Shown: one piece after another, positions 8,113-16,469 of the stretch
Layout: each line of letters opens with the position of its first letter
How positions within the stretch are numbered: position 1 is the first letter of the stretch
Assembly: GCF_004362825.1 (NCBI RefSeq)
Contig: NZ_SNXZ01000008.1
Span: 372,001 to 436,000, forward strand
DNA: 64,000 nt
Source of the DNA: Labedaea rhizosphaerae
GTDB lineage: Bacteria > Actinomycetota > Actinomycetes > Mycobacteriales > Pseudonocardiaceae
Direction: 5' to 3'
Translations under genes and position numbers: made by a program
The notes under the pieces: generated by a model
The model's database searches: none
What the model was told of the DNA's origin: nothing
What the model saw: the letters and a program-made list of their open reading frames with translations, nothing else

Positions 8113-9438
8113 GTGAGCTACGGGTACGGGGACCCACGGGACTCGCGCCGTCCCGCGCCGGGGCGGACCCAGAAGCTGCCGATCGGTGGTCAGGACGACT
8201 ACGGCCGGCCGCAGCAGGGCCAGCACCAGCAGGGCCAGCACCAGCAGGGCCAGCATTACGACGAGTACGGCCGCCGGGTCAACTACGACAACGCGGCGCC
8301 TCGGCGTGCCGATCCGCAACAGCAGTACCGCAACCAGTACGCCGATCCCTACGGCGACGAGTACGGCGAGCCGCAGCGGGGCGGTCCTGGTGGCCCGGGC
8401 GGTCCTGCTGGTCCAGGCGGGGTGGCGCCGGCCGCTCGGCCGCGCAAGGGGCGGCGCTGGGGCCGGATCGTCCTCAGCGTCTTCGGCGTGATCCTGTTGC
8501 TGATCGTGGCCGCCTGCCTGTACGTCGAGCTGTCCATGAACCGGGTCGAGGCCATCACCGACTACCCGGGTCGTCCCGCCGAGGGCGCGGGCACGAACTG
8601 GCTGATCGTCGGCTCGGACAGCCGCGAAGGCATGACCGCCGAGCAGGAGAAGGAGCTGTCCACCGGCGACGCGGGCGGCCAGCGCACCGACACGATCATG
8701 CTCATGCACATCCCGGACAACGACACCAAGCCCACGCTCGTCAGCTTGCTGCGTGACTCCTATGTGGACATCCCGGGCTGGAAGAAGAACAAGCTCAACG
8801 CCGCGTACGCCCACGGTTACGCGCAGGGCAAGGCAGAGGGCGCGGCGCAGTTGCTCGTCAAGACCGTCGAGGGCAAGACGGGGCTGCACATCGACCACTA
8901 CATGGAGATCGGGTTCGGCGGGTTCGCGAACCTGGTCGACGACGTGGGCGGCGTCGACATCTGCGTGAAGAAGGCCATCAACGATCCGAAGGCCGGCATC
9001 AAGCTCAAGGCCGGCTGCCAGGAACTCGACGGCAAGAACGCCCTGGGTTACGTGCGCACCCGGGCCACGGCGCGGGCCGACCTCGATCGCGTGACCCACC
9101 AACGGGAGTTCATCAGCGCGCTGACCGACAAGGCCACCAGCTTCGGCACGATGATCAACCCGTTCCGGATGATCCCGCTGATCGCGGACGCGCCGGACGC
9201 GATCACGGTCGACTCGGGTGATCACCTGTGGAACCTGCCCGGCCTGGCGTTCGCCATGTCCGGTGCGGGCGACGGCAGCCTGATCACGACGACGGTCCCG
9301 TGGGACGCGGCCGCCTCGCACAACGTCTCCGGGATCGGCTCGGTGATCGAGTGGGACGACAAGAAGGCGCCGCAGTTCTTCGACGACCTGAACCACGACC
9401 GCGCCATCCCGGCCGACCTGATCAACTCGACCGGCTGA
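8113..9438 (+). CDS. LytR-CpsA-Psr (LCP) family cell-wall glycopolymer ligase
   Basis: Membrane-anchored LCP protein of about 441 residues. LCP enzymes transfer polyprenyl-linked glycopolymers (arabinogalactan or teichoic acids) to peptidoglycan. The first 110 residues are a Gln/Gly/Pro-rich cytosolic tail with three 15-bp repeats (QQGQH units, 8212-8256). One membrane span follows (IVLSVFGVILLLIVAACLYV). The outer LCP domain has VGSDSR, RTDTIMLMHI, LVSLLRDSYV, a long helix and DLDRVTHQREFI, which holds the conserved arginines. The GTG at 8113 lies about 10 nt after GAGGGAG. It is transcribed alone, with hairpins downstream at 9457-9495. Confidence 0.87.
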   Translation: MSYGYGDPRDSRRPAPGRTQKLPIGGQDDYGRPQQGQHQQGQHQQGQHYDEYGRRVNYDNAAPRRADPQQQYRNQYADPYGDEYGEPQRGGPGGPGGPAGPGGVAPAARPRKGRRWGRIVLSVFGVILLLIVAACLYVELSMNRVEAITDYPGRPAEGAGTNWLIVGSDSREGMTAEQEKELSTGDAGGQRTDTIMLMHIPDNDTKPTLVSLLRDSYVDIPGWKKNKLNAAYAHGYAQGKAEGAAQLLVKTVEGKTGLHIDHYMEIGFGGFANLVDDVGGVDICVKKAINDPKAGIKLKAGCQELDGKNALGYVRTRATARADLDRVTHQREFISALTDKATSFGTMINPFRMIPLIADAPDAITVDSGDHLWNLPGLAFAMSGAGDGSLITTTVPWDAAASHNVSGIGSVIEWDDKKAPQFFDDLNHDRAIPADLINSTG

Positions 9439-9452
9439 GGTAGGGGTCGCAA

Positions 9453-9628
9453 CCCAGGTCGGCGATTGCCGACCCGCCTCTCCGGAGTTTCCGGAAGCGG
9501 TTGCGTTGAATCGACACGCATCGGCTTCGTGGGTTTCCGTGGTTGGGTTGCGTCCCGTTCCCCTTGGCCGCCGGTGGACAGCCCCGCGAGCGTCATGACC
9601 GGCTCACTCAGCCCAGGTCGGCGATTGC
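9453..9628. repeat. 17-bp direct repeat covering the ridA 3' end
   Basis: The 17-mer CCCAGGTCGGCGATTGC occurs at 9453-9469 and again at 9612-9628, where it encodes the last residues of the RidA-like protein (read on the minus strand). The outer copy lies outside any gene and forms part of the hairpin after the LCP gene. This looks like a leftover of a local duplication. Confidence 0.6.
9457..9495. terminator. Hairpins after the LCP gene
   Basis: GGTCGGC-GATT-GCCGACC (9457-9474) forms a perfect 7-bp stem with a 4-nt loop. TCCGGA-GTT-TCCGGA (9481-9495) forms a second small hairpin. They lie between the convergent LCP and RidA genes and could stop transcription from either side. There is no clear T-run. 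Confidence 0.45.
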
Positions 9629-9958
9629 TTCTATCTCCACGACGAAGCGGGGGTCGACCAGCGCGGTGATCGCCACGAGGCTCGAGGTCGGGCGCGGTTC
9701 GGGCAGGACGTCCAGCAGGACCTCCCGGACCGCCCCCAGGTCGGCGATGTCACGCAGGAAGTACGTCACCTTCACCACGGCCGGCCAGCCGAGTTCGTGC
9801 TCGGCAAGCAGTGCCTCGATCTTGTCGAGCACCACCCGTGTCTGCGCGGCGGCGCCCTCGGGCACCGACCCGTCGGGCAGGGTCGGCACCTGCCCGGCCA
9901 CGAACAGCAAGGGCCCCTTCGCGACCCGGGTCATCGAGTACGGCTGCCCCGCGGTCAC
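9608..9958 (-). CDS. RidA family (YjgF/UK114) protein
   Basis: Small protein of 116 residues. RidA proteins hydrolyse reactive enamine/imine intermediates released by PLP enzymes and form trimers in the cytosol. Typical features are GPLLFVAGQVPTLPDG near the N-terminus, QTRVVLDKIEALL in the middle and VKVTYFLRDIADL. The otherwise conserved active-site arginine region reads PRPTSSLVAITALVDPRFVVEIEAIA, which fits. The GTG start overlaps the stop of the peroxiredoxin gene (GTGA), so the two form a coupled pair. The link to a thiol peroxidase suggests a stress or metabolite-repair role. Confidence 0.85.
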   Translation of the reverse strand: MTAGQPYSMTRVAKGPLLFVAGQVPTLPDGSVPEGAAAQTRVVLDKIEALLAEHELGWPAVVKVTYFLRDIADLGAVREVLLDVLPEPRPTSSLVAITALVDPRFVVEIEAIADLG

Positions 9959-10413
9959 CGCTTGGCCCGGGCGCGCAGGATTTCCAAAGCCTTGTCGGCG
10001 TGGGAGTTGAACCGCAACTCGCTGGCGATCACCTCGAGCACCGTCCGGTCGGTGTCGATCACGAACGTCTGCCGCTTGGTCAGCAGCGGCCCGAACCGCC
10101 GCCGCACACCGAACTGCGTGGCCACCGCACCGTCCGGATCGGACAGCAGCGGGTAGTCGAACCCGTGCATGCCGGAGAACTCCGCCTGCTTGTCCACCGC
10201 GTCCGGGCTTATCCCGACCCGCGACGCGCCGACCTCGGCGAACTCCGCGGCGAGGTCGCGGAAGTGGCAGCTTTCCTTGGTGCAGCCGGAAGTCATGGCG
10301 GCCGGGTAGAAGAACAGCACGACCGGGCCGTCGGCGAGCAGGTCGCTGAGCTTGCGTGGCGTACCGGTCTCGTCGGGGAGTTCGAAGTCGGGTGCGGTGT
10401 CGCCTGCCTGCAC
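9955..10413 (-). CDS. bcp: Peroxiredoxin, Bcp/PrxQ type
   Basis: Thiol peroxidase of 152 residues that reduces hydrogen and organic peroxides using thioredoxin-like donors. The active-site segment TSGCTKESCHFRD holds the peroxidatic Cys44 and the resolving Cys49 five residues later, the hallmark of Bcp/PrxQ proteins. FFYPAAMTSGC is the conserved lead-in. The start MQAGDTAPDFELPDE is typical. It is coupled by a 4-nt overlap with the downstream RidA-like gene. The start is about 30 nt from the stop of the upstream reductase gene, so the three may share a transcript. Confidence 0.9.
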   Translation of the reverse strand: MQAGDTAPDFELPDETGTPRKLSDLLADGPVVLFFYPAAMTSGCTKESCHFRDLAAEFAEVGASRVGISPDAVDKQAEFSGMHGFDYPLLSDPDGAVATQFGVRRRFGPLLTKRQTFVIDTDRTVLEVIASELRFNSHADKALEILRARAKR

Positions 10414-10443
10414 GGGGATCCCTTCGTCGCGCGGACGTCGGGA

Positions 10444-11019
10444 TCAGCCTACGGGGCGCCGGGTGCGCCAGCGGGTGAGGACGGCGGCACCGACCTGATC
10501 GGCGCTGACGCAGGCCAACTCGAGTTCCGGTCCGTCGGCGGGGAAGAGCCCGCGCCCGCTGCCGAGCACGATCGGGAAGGTCATCAGCCGGAACTCGTCC
10601 ACGAGGTCCGCGGCCATCAGTTGGTCGACCACGCTCGCGCTGCCGATGACGACCACGTCGCGTTCCTCCTGCTTGACCGCGTCGAGCAGGTCGCCGTCGA
10701 CCAGCCGCGAGTTCGCCCAGGCCGACACGTCGGACCGGGAGTGGGACGCGACCAGCTTCGGCATGGCGTTCATCCGCTGGGAGAACTCGTCGTCCCGGTT
10801 CGGCCAGAGCCGCGCGAACAGCTCCCACGTCGTGCGGCCGAGCAGCATCACACCCTCGTCGAAGATGGGCCCGAGCCGGAACTTGTCCCCGGCGACCGCC
10901 TCCGGGCCGAACCGGAACGCCCAGCCACCGCGCCCATGGGTTCCGTCGGTGCCGTCGGACCCGTCGGGGTCGGTCACGATGCCGTCGAGGGTGGTGAACT
11001 GGCAGACGATCACGGTCAT
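10444..11019 (-). CDS. Dihydrofolate reductase-like / RibD C-terminal domain protein
   Basis: Protein of 191 residues with the DHFR-like fold of the RibD C-terminal family. Visible landmarks are MTVIVCQFTTLDGIV at the N-terminus, GVMLLGRTTWELFA (nucleotide-contacting), VVVIGSASVVDQLMAADLVDEF and FPIVLGSGRGLF. These proteins bind NADPH; most stand-alone members have no known substrate. It is not the housekeeping DHFR, because the folate-binding N-terminal pattern is absent. A second paralogue lies at 42071-42667. It is upstream of, and perhaps cotranscribed with, the peroxiredoxin/RidA pair. Confidence 0.8.
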   Translation of the reverse strand: MTVIVCQFTTLDGIVTDPDGSDGTDGTHGRGGWAFRFGPEAVAGDKFRLGPIFDEGVMLLGRTTWELFARLWPNRDDEFSQRMNAMPKLVASHSRSDVSAWANSRLVDGDLLDAVKQEERDVVVIGSASVVDQLMAADLVDEFRLMTFPIVLGSGRGLFPADGPELELACVSADQVGAAVLTRWRTRRPVG

Positions 11020-11097
11020 GGTGTGCTCCCTCGGTTTCGGTGTCGGGAGGTATACCGGCGCCGTGCCTCGAGCTCATCGGTGCGACCATGATCGATC

Positions 11098-11682
11098 GTG
11101 CGGGGTGTGCGGGCGGCGAAGGCCGTCACGGAGGTGTGTTCGCCGGCCGTCGTGGTGTTCCTGTTGCCGGTGGCCGTGGCGTGGCAGGCGACCGGCTACC
11201 GGGTCCTGCCGACGATCGGCTGGGGCCTGGTGGTCGCGGTGTTCACCAGCGTGCTGCCGATGGTCTTCATCGTCCGGGGCGCGCGGCGCGGGCGCTGGGA
11301 CGGCCACCACGTGCGCGATCGCGAGCACCGGTTCGTGCCGCTCATGGTGGCGTTGGGCTCGGGGGTCGCCGGGCTCGTCGTCCTGCTGGCCGGCCACGCG
11401 CCGCAGGACGTCGTGGCCCTGGCCGCCTCGATGCTCGTGACGCTCGCCGTGTGCATCCTGATCACGCGCTGGTGGAAGGTCTCGCTGCACACCACGGTCG
11501 CCGGTGGCGCGGCCGCCACGATCGCGTTGCTCTACGGCCCGGCGTGGCTGGCGTTGTTCCTGCTGGTGGCGTTGATCGGCTGGTCGCGGGTGGTGCTGAC
11601 CGACCACACCGTGACCCAGGTCGTCGCCGGGGCGCTGCTGGGGCCGGTCAGCGGCGGCGCGGTGTTCCTGCTGCTGCGCTGA
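11098..11682 (+). CDS. PAP2-superfamily-like membrane protein
   Basis: Integral membrane protein of 194 residues with about five to six hydrophobic helices. KVSLHTTVAGG and SRVVLTDHTVTQVVAGALLG resemble the second and third phosphatase motifs of type 2 phosphatidic acid phosphatases, with the catalytic histidines in SLHT and TDH. The classic first motif (Lys-x6-Arg-Pro) is weak: DREHRFVPLM gives only part of it. It may act on lipid or polyprenyl phosphates. The start GTG 11098 is uncertain. Its 3' end overlaps the convergent MarR gene by 35 nt. Confidence 0.7.
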   Translation: MRGVRAAKAVTEVCSPAVVVFLLPVAVAWQATGYRVLPTIGWGLVVAVFTSVLPMVFIVRGARRGRWDGHHVRDREHRFVPLMVALGSGVAGLVVLLAGHAPQDVVALAASMLVTLAVCILITRWWKVSLHTTVAGGAAATIALLYGPAWLALFLLVALIGWSRVVLTDHTVTQVVAGALLGPVSGGAVFLLLR

Positions 11683-12154
11683 CGCCTTTCTCCTTGGCCG
11701 TCTTCGGTTCGGTCTCGCTCAGCGCGTCGACCAGCCGGTCCAGCGCGGGTAACGCGGTCAGCACCGACTGGCGTTCGGGCTCGGTGAGCCCGTCGAGCGC
11801 GACCGAGAGCCGCCGCTCGTGCGCTTCCTGCCAGTCGTGCAGCTTCGCCCGGCCGGCGTCGGTCAGGGTCACCCGGGCGACCCGGCGATCGGCCGTGTCG
11901 ACGGTCCGGAGCACCAGTCGGGCGTCGGTCAACTGCTGCACGAGCCCGCTCACCGTGTTCGGCGCGAGCCGCAGCAGGTCGGCCAGTTCGCCGACCCGGG
12001 CCGGTTCGTGCTCGGCCACGCACATGAGCAGCTCCACCTGCGCCATCGGCAGCGACTCCCAGGGGTAGTCGGTGCGGATGCTGGTGCGCAGGGCCCGGCG
12101 AAGCCGGGTGACGACCTCGGTGAGCCGGTGCGCGTCGGTGGTGACCTGCGACAT
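11648..12154 (-). CDS. MarR family transcriptional regulator
   Basis: Winged-helix regulator of 168 residues. LPMAQVELLMCVAEHEPARV leads into the DNA-binding part RVGELADLLRLAPNTVSGLVQQLTDARLV, followed by the wing DTADRRVARVTLTDAG. MarR proteins usually bind as dimers and release DNA on binding phenolic or oxidising ligands. The ATG at 12154 is preceded by TACGCT exactly 6 nt upstream, so the mRNA is probably leaderless. It is divergent from icmF, about 156 bp apart, and might regulate it. It overlaps the convergent membrane protein gene by 35 nt. Confidence 0.88.
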   Translation of the reverse strand: MSQVTTDAHRLTEVVTRLRRALRTSIRTDYPWESLPMAQVELLMCVAEHEPARVGELADLLRLAPNTVSGLVQQLTDARLVLRTVDTADRRVARVTLTDAGRAKLHDWQEAHERRLSVALDGLTEPERQSVLTALPALDRLVDALSETEPKTAKEKGVSAAAGTPRRR

Positions 12155-12160
12155 GTCCAG

Positions 12161-12166
12161 AGCGTA
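12161..12166 (-). promoter_or_regulatory. Predicted -10 box, leaderless start of the MarR gene
   Basis: Read on the minus strand the hexamer is TACGCT, followed by exactly 6 nt and then the ATG. This spacing places the transcript start on or next to the start codon. Confidence 0.5.
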
Positions 12167-12310
12167 TCCAGTTGGTCGCCCGCGATAGTGGGTATTCCTC
12201 TCTGTGGGACACCCGGCGGGAACTGAGAGTTCGGCCACTGGTTAGTTGCCGCTCCGACAGTAGGACGTCAAACTATTCTTGTACGCTCTGGAGTGTCAGG
12301 AGGCATGCCG

Positions 12311-15300
12311 ATGAGTGGCCAAGCGGAACTTCACCGCCCGGTGAACCCGGTCCGGTTCGTGACCGCGGCGAGCCTGTTCGACGGCCACGACGCCGCGATC
12401 AACATCATGCGCCGCATTCTGCAGTCCCAGGGCGCCGAGGTGATCCACCTCGGGCACAACCGCTCGGTCGCCGAGGTGGTCAACGCCGCGATCCAGGAGG
12501 ACGTCCAGGGCGTCGCGATCAGCGCGTACCAGGGCGGGCACGTCGAGTACTTCAGCTACCTGGTCGAACTGCTGGCCAAGCACGGCGCCGGGCACGTGAA
12601 GGTGTACGGCGGTGGCGGCGGGGTGATCGTGCCCGAGGAGATCAAGCTCCTGCACGAGCGCGGGGTCGCCAAGATCTTCGCGCCCGAGGACGGCCAGAAG
12701 CTCGGCCTCGCCCGCATGATCAACACGATGATCGAGGCCTGCGACACCGACCTGGCCGCCGGTCCCGCCCCGGAGCCGGAGGCCGTGCTCGCCGGGGACC
12801 AGGGCGCGCTGGCCCGGGCCATCACCCTCGCTGAGGCGGGCGCCCTGCCCGACGCGCTGCGCACCGCGGTCGAGGCGGCCGCCAAGGACCGGCAGGTCCC
12901 CGTGCTCGGCATCACCGGCACCGGTGGCTCCGGCAAGTCGTCGCTGACCGACGAGCTGATCCGCCGGATCCGCCTGGACCAGCAGGACAAGCTGCGCATC
13001 GCCGTGATCGCGGTCGACCCGACCCGCCGGCGTAGCGGGGGTGCGCTGCTCGGCGACCGGATCCGGATGAACTCCCTCGACGGCGACCGGGTCTTCTTCC
13101 GCTCGATCGCGACCCGCGGAACTGGTTCGGACCTGCCCGACGGCCTGCGTGACGCCATCACGGTGGCCAAGGCCGCCGGCAACGACCTGGTGATCGTCGA
13201 GACGCCCGGCATCGGCCAGGGCGACGCCGGTGTGGTGCCGTTCGTCGACGTCTCGCTGTACGTGATGACGCCGGAGTTCGGCGCCGCGTCGCAGCTGGAG
13301 AAGATCGACATGCTCGACTTCGCCGACTTCGTGGCGATCAACAAGTTCGAGCGGCGCGGCGCCGACGACGCCCGCCGCGACGTGGGCCGCCAGCTGGTGC
13401 GCAACCGCGAGGCGTTCGGCAGGTCCTGGGAGGACATGCCGGTCTTCGGCACCAGCGCCGCGACCTTCAACGACGACGGCGTGACCGCGCTCTACCAGGC
13501 GCTGCGGGAGGACCTGGCCGGCCGCGGCCTGCCGATCACCGAGGGCGTGCTGCCCGCGGTGTCCGGCAAGGTGTCCACGACCGCGGCGACGGTCGTGCCC
13601 GCCGCCCGCGCCCGCTACCTGTCCGAGATCGCCGACACGGTGCGGGGCTACCACGCCGAGACCGACGAGCGTGTCGAGCAGGTGCGCCGCCACGCGGCCC
13701 TGCGCCGCGCGGCTGACGAACTGGCCGCCGCCGACGCGTCCACTGAGGACATCCAAGGGCTGCTGGCCAAGGGTTCGCTGAACCCCGAGGACGTCCAGGC
13801 CCTCGAGGAGTGGCCGAAGACGGTCGAGGACTACACCGCGGACGAGCTCGTGGTGAAGGTGCGGGACAAGGAGATCCACACCCAGCTCTACCGGGAGACG
13901 TTGTCCGGCAACAAGATCCCGCGCGTCGCGCTGCCGAGGTTCGACGACGAGGGCTCGCTGCTGCGCTTCCTGCGCAAGGAGAACCTGCCGGGCCGCTTCC
14001 CGTTCACCGCGGGCGTCTTCCCGTTCAAGCGCGACGGTGAGGACCCGGCCCGCATGTTCGCGGGCGAGGGCGACGCGTTCCGCACCAACCGCCGGTTCAA
14101 GCTGTTGTCCGAGGGCAACCCGGCGACGCGGTTGTCCACGGCCTTCGACTCGGTGACCCTCTACGGGCGCGACCCCGACACCCCGCCCGACGTCTACGGC
14201 AAGATCGGCACGTCCGGCGTGTCCATCGCCTCGCTCGACGACATGAAGGCCCTCTACGACGGCTTCGACCTGACCGCGCCGACCACGTCGGTGTCGATGA
14301 CGATCAACGGCCCGGCGCCGACGATCCTGGCGTACTTCCTGAACACGGCCATCGACCAGAACGTCGCGAAGTTCGAGGCCGAGCACGGCCGGGAGCCCTC
14401 GCCCGACGAGCGCGCTTCCATTGCCGCACAAACGCTTGCGAATGTGCGCGGCACGGTGCAGGCCGACATCCTCAAGGAGGACCAGGGCCAGAACACCTGC
14501 ATCTTCTCCACGGAGTTCAGCCTGCGGATGATGGCGGACATCCAGGAGTGGTTCATCGCCAACAAGGTCCGCAACTTCTACTCGGTGTCGATCTCCGGCT
14601 ACCACATCGCCGAGGCCGGGGCCAACCCGATCAGCCAGCTGGCGTTCACCCTGGCCAACGGGTTCACCTACGTGGAGTCGTACCTGGCCCGCGGCATGAA
14701 GATCGACGACTTCGCGCCGAACCTGTCGTTCTTCTTCTCCAACGGCATGGACGCCGAGTACTCGGTGATCGGCCGGGTCGCCCGGCGGATCTGGGCGATC
14801 GCGATGAAGGAGCGCTACGGCGCGGCAGAGCGGTCGCAGAAGTTCAAGTACCACGTGCAGACCTCTGGCCGGTCGCTGCACGCGCAGGAGATGCACTTCA
14901 ACGACATCCGCACCACGCTGCAGGCGTTGTGCGCGCTCTACGACAACGCGAACTCGTTGCACACCAACGCCTACGACGAGGCGATCACCACGCCGACGGA
15001 GAGCTCGGTGCGCCGCGCGATGGCCATCCAGCTGATCATCGGGCGCGAGTGGGGGCTGTCGAAGAACGAGAACCCGTTGCAGGGCTCGTTCATCATCGAC
15101 GAGCTCACGGACCTGGTGGAGGAAGCCGTCCTCGCCGAGTTCGACCGGATCTCCGATCGCGGCGGCGTGCTGGGCGCGATGGAGACCGGCTACCAGCGCG
15201 GGCGCATCCAGGACGAGTCGATGCTGTACGAGCAGCGCAAGCACGACGGGTCGCTGCCGTTGATCGGCGTCAACACGTTCCTGCCCGACCACGCCGACGA

Positions 15301-15547
15301 CGAGCCGATGACCATCGAGCTGGCGCGTGCGACCGAGCGGGAGAAGGAGTCGCAGGTCGAGCGGACGCGTGCGTTCCAGGAGGCCCACCGGACGGAGGCG
15401 GCCGAGGCGCTGGCCCGGTTGCGTGCGGCGGCGGCGAGCGACGAGAACGTGTTCGGCGTGCTCATGGACGCGGCGCGGGTGTGCACCCTGGGCCAGATCA
15501 CCGAGGCCTTCTTCGAGGTCGGCGGCCAGTACCGCCGCAACATGTGA
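12311..15547 (+). CDS. icmF: Fused isobutyryl-CoA mutase IcmF (B12 mutase with G-protein chaperone)
   Basis: Adenosylcobalamin-dependent acyl-CoA mutase of about 1078 residues with three parts in one chain. The N-terminal B12-binding domain has SLFDGHDAAINIMRR, with the His that ligates cobalt, and GGHVEYFSYLVELL. A MeaI-type GTPase chaperone follows, with Walker A GTGGSGKSS near residue 205 and ETPGIGQGDAG. The C-terminal substrate-binding TIM barrel has SISGYHIAEAGANPISQLAF. It interconverts isobutyryl- and n-butyryl-CoA, or related branched acyl-CoAs, feeding valine catabolism and polyketide precursors. ATG 12311 has AGGAGG 7 nt upstream; the in-frame ATG 12305 and GTG 12293 are too close to or before it. 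The MarR gene is divergent. Confidence 0.93.
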   Translation: MSGQAELHRPVNPVRFVTAASLFDGHDAAINIMRRILQSQGAEVIHLGHNRSVAEVVNAAIQEDVQGVAISAYQGGHVEYFSYLVELLAKHGAGHVKVYGGGGGVIVPEEIKLLHERGVAKIFAPEDGQKLGLARMINTMIEACDTDLAAGPAPEPEAVLAGDQGALARAITLAEAGALPDALRTAVEAAAKDRQVPVLGITGTGGSGKSSLTDELIRRIRLDQQDKLRIAVIAVDPTRRRSGGALLGDRIRMNSLDGDRVFFRSIATRGTGSDLPDGLRDAITVAKAAGNDLVIVETPGIGQGDAGVVPFVDVSLYVMTPEFGAASQLEKIDMLDFADFVAINKFERRGADDARRDVGRQLVRNREAFGRSWEDMPVFGTSAATFNDDGVTALYQALREDLAGRGLPITEGVLPAVSGKVSTTAATVVPAARARYLSEIADTVRGYHAETDERVEQVRRHAALRRAADELAAADASTEDIQGLLAKGSLNPEDVQALEEWPKTVEDYTADELVVKVRDKEIHTQLYRETLSGNKIPRVALPRFDDEGSLLRFLRKENLPGRFPFTAGVFPFKRDGEDPARMFAGEGDAFRTNRRFKLLSEGNPATRLSTAFDSVTLYGRDPDTPPDVYGKIGTSGVSIASLDDMKALYDGFDLTAPTTSVSMTINGPAPTILAYFLNTAIDQNVAKFEAEHGREPSPDERASIAAQTLANVRGTVQADILKEDQGQNTCIFSTEFSLRMMADIQEWFIANKVRNFYSVSISGYHIAEAGANPISQLAFTLANGFTYVESYLARGMKIDDFAPNLSFFFSNGMDAEYSVIGRVARRIWAIAMKERYGAAERSQKFKYHVQTSGRSLHAQEMHFNDIRTTLQALCALYDNANSLHTNAYDEAITTPTESSVRRAMAIQLIIGREWGLSKNENPLQGSFIIDELTDLVEEAVLAEFDRISDRGGVLGAMETGYQRGRIQDESMLYEQRKHDGSLPLIGVNTFLPDHADDEPMTIELARATEREKESQVERTRAFQEAHRTEAAEALARLRAAAASDENVFGVLMDAARVCTLGQITEAFFEVGGQYRRNM

Positions 15548-15566
15548 CGGCGCACCAGGTGACGGC

Positions 15567-16367
15567 TCAGCGGGGCGCGGTCCAGGTCCGGTCGATCGGA
15601 GCGATGCCGACGACCGCGCCTTCCTGGATGAGCGGCATCGGCTTGTCGCCGAGCAGCCGGGCTCCGTCGGAGCGGTACTGCACGAACTCGCCCGCCGGGT
15701 AGTCGTCGCCGTCGAGGTGGACGCCGACGGCGTCCGGGGTCAGGGACAGGCCGAGGTGGCCGTTGGCCTGGCCCACCGGGATCACGCTGTTGAGCAGGTT
15801 GTAGTTGAGGTCCAGGTGGGTGGGGTCGGCGGCGTTGACCACGAAGTTGTTGGGTTCGCCGCCCGGTCCGATGGTGATCGGCCGGGCCGGCACCACCTCG
15901 TCGTGGCGTTGGACGCTCGGCGGGACCTGCACCGGGACGCCGAACGGGCCGACGATGATGTCGTTGGGCGGGTAGAAACTGCCGTTCGCGTTGGTGGTAC
16001 TGGGGCTCACGGTCACGCTCACCTCGCCGGTGGCCGTGTCCCACGCGACCGAGAACCGCGAACTGGCGTTCGGGTCGGTCGACGGGCCGCGGTTGTCGCC
16101 GTAGAGGTTGCCCTCCGCGGCGAGCAGCGACGGGATGTAGAACCGGCCGACGATGATGCCGTCCTTGCCGCCGGGCACGACGGCGCCGGTCTGCAGGATC
16201 GTCCGCTGGGCGCCGGGTGGCGTCGGCCCGAAGAACGCGGCGCGCGCGGCGGCCGAGTCGGCGGCCACCGGCTGGTCGCCCGCCAGCTGCAGGCCGGTGT
16301 GGACGTGGTTGACCTGCTGGTCCCACGCCATCACCAACGTGCGGGCGCTGTCGTCCACACCTGGCAT
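15567..16367 (-). CDS. Uncharacterised protein, predicted beta-rich
   Basis: Protein of 266 residues that was not recognised. It has no signal peptide or membrane span. The sequence is rich in Gly, Pro, Asn and short hydrophobic strands (for example SRFSVAWDTATGEVSVTVSP, HLGLSLTPDAVGVHLDG), suggesting a beta-rich fold. ATG 16367 was chosen because GGAGG lies 5 nt upstream; an adjacent GTG at 16370 is too close to it. It is convergent with icmF (19 nt apart) and lies downstream of the DevR-like gene in the same direction, about 100 nt away after a small hairpin. Function unknown. Confidence 0.7.
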   Translation of the reverse strand: MPGVDDSARTLVMAWDQQVNHVHTGLQLAGDQPVAADSAAARAAFFGPTPPGAQRTILQTGAVVPGGKDGIIVGRFYIPSLLAAEGNLYGDNRGPSTDPNASSRFSVAWDTATGEVSVTVSPSTTNANGSFYPPNDIIVGPFGVPVQVPPSVQRHDEVVPARPITIGPGGEPNNFVVNAADPTHLDLNYNLLNSVIPVGQANGHLGLSLTPDAVGVHLDGDDYPAGEFVQYRSDGARLLGDKPMPLIQEGAVVGIAPIDRTWTAPR

Positions 16368-16439
16368 CACGTCCTCCTGCCTCCCCGACCAGAGGTACCC
16401 GCACCAAGCTAGGGCGCGGGCACGGCTGCGTGGGGGAGA

Positions 16440-16455
16440 TGACCGCTTTCGGTCA
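16440..16455 (-). terminator. Small hairpin after the response-regulator gene
   Basis: TGACCG-CTTT-CGGTCA forms a perfect 6-bp stem with a 4-nt loop, 15 nt past the stop codon of the DevR-like gene. It is short, so termination may be partial. Confidence 0.35.
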
Positions 16456-16469
16456 GGAGGGGGACGGGG

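Noticed and set aside
12296-15388. Minus-strand open frame of about 1030 codons opposite icmF
   Set aside because: It is an antisense shadow of a GC-rich gene; its product is Arg/His/Val-rich with no domain, and icmF is a full, motif-complete gene.
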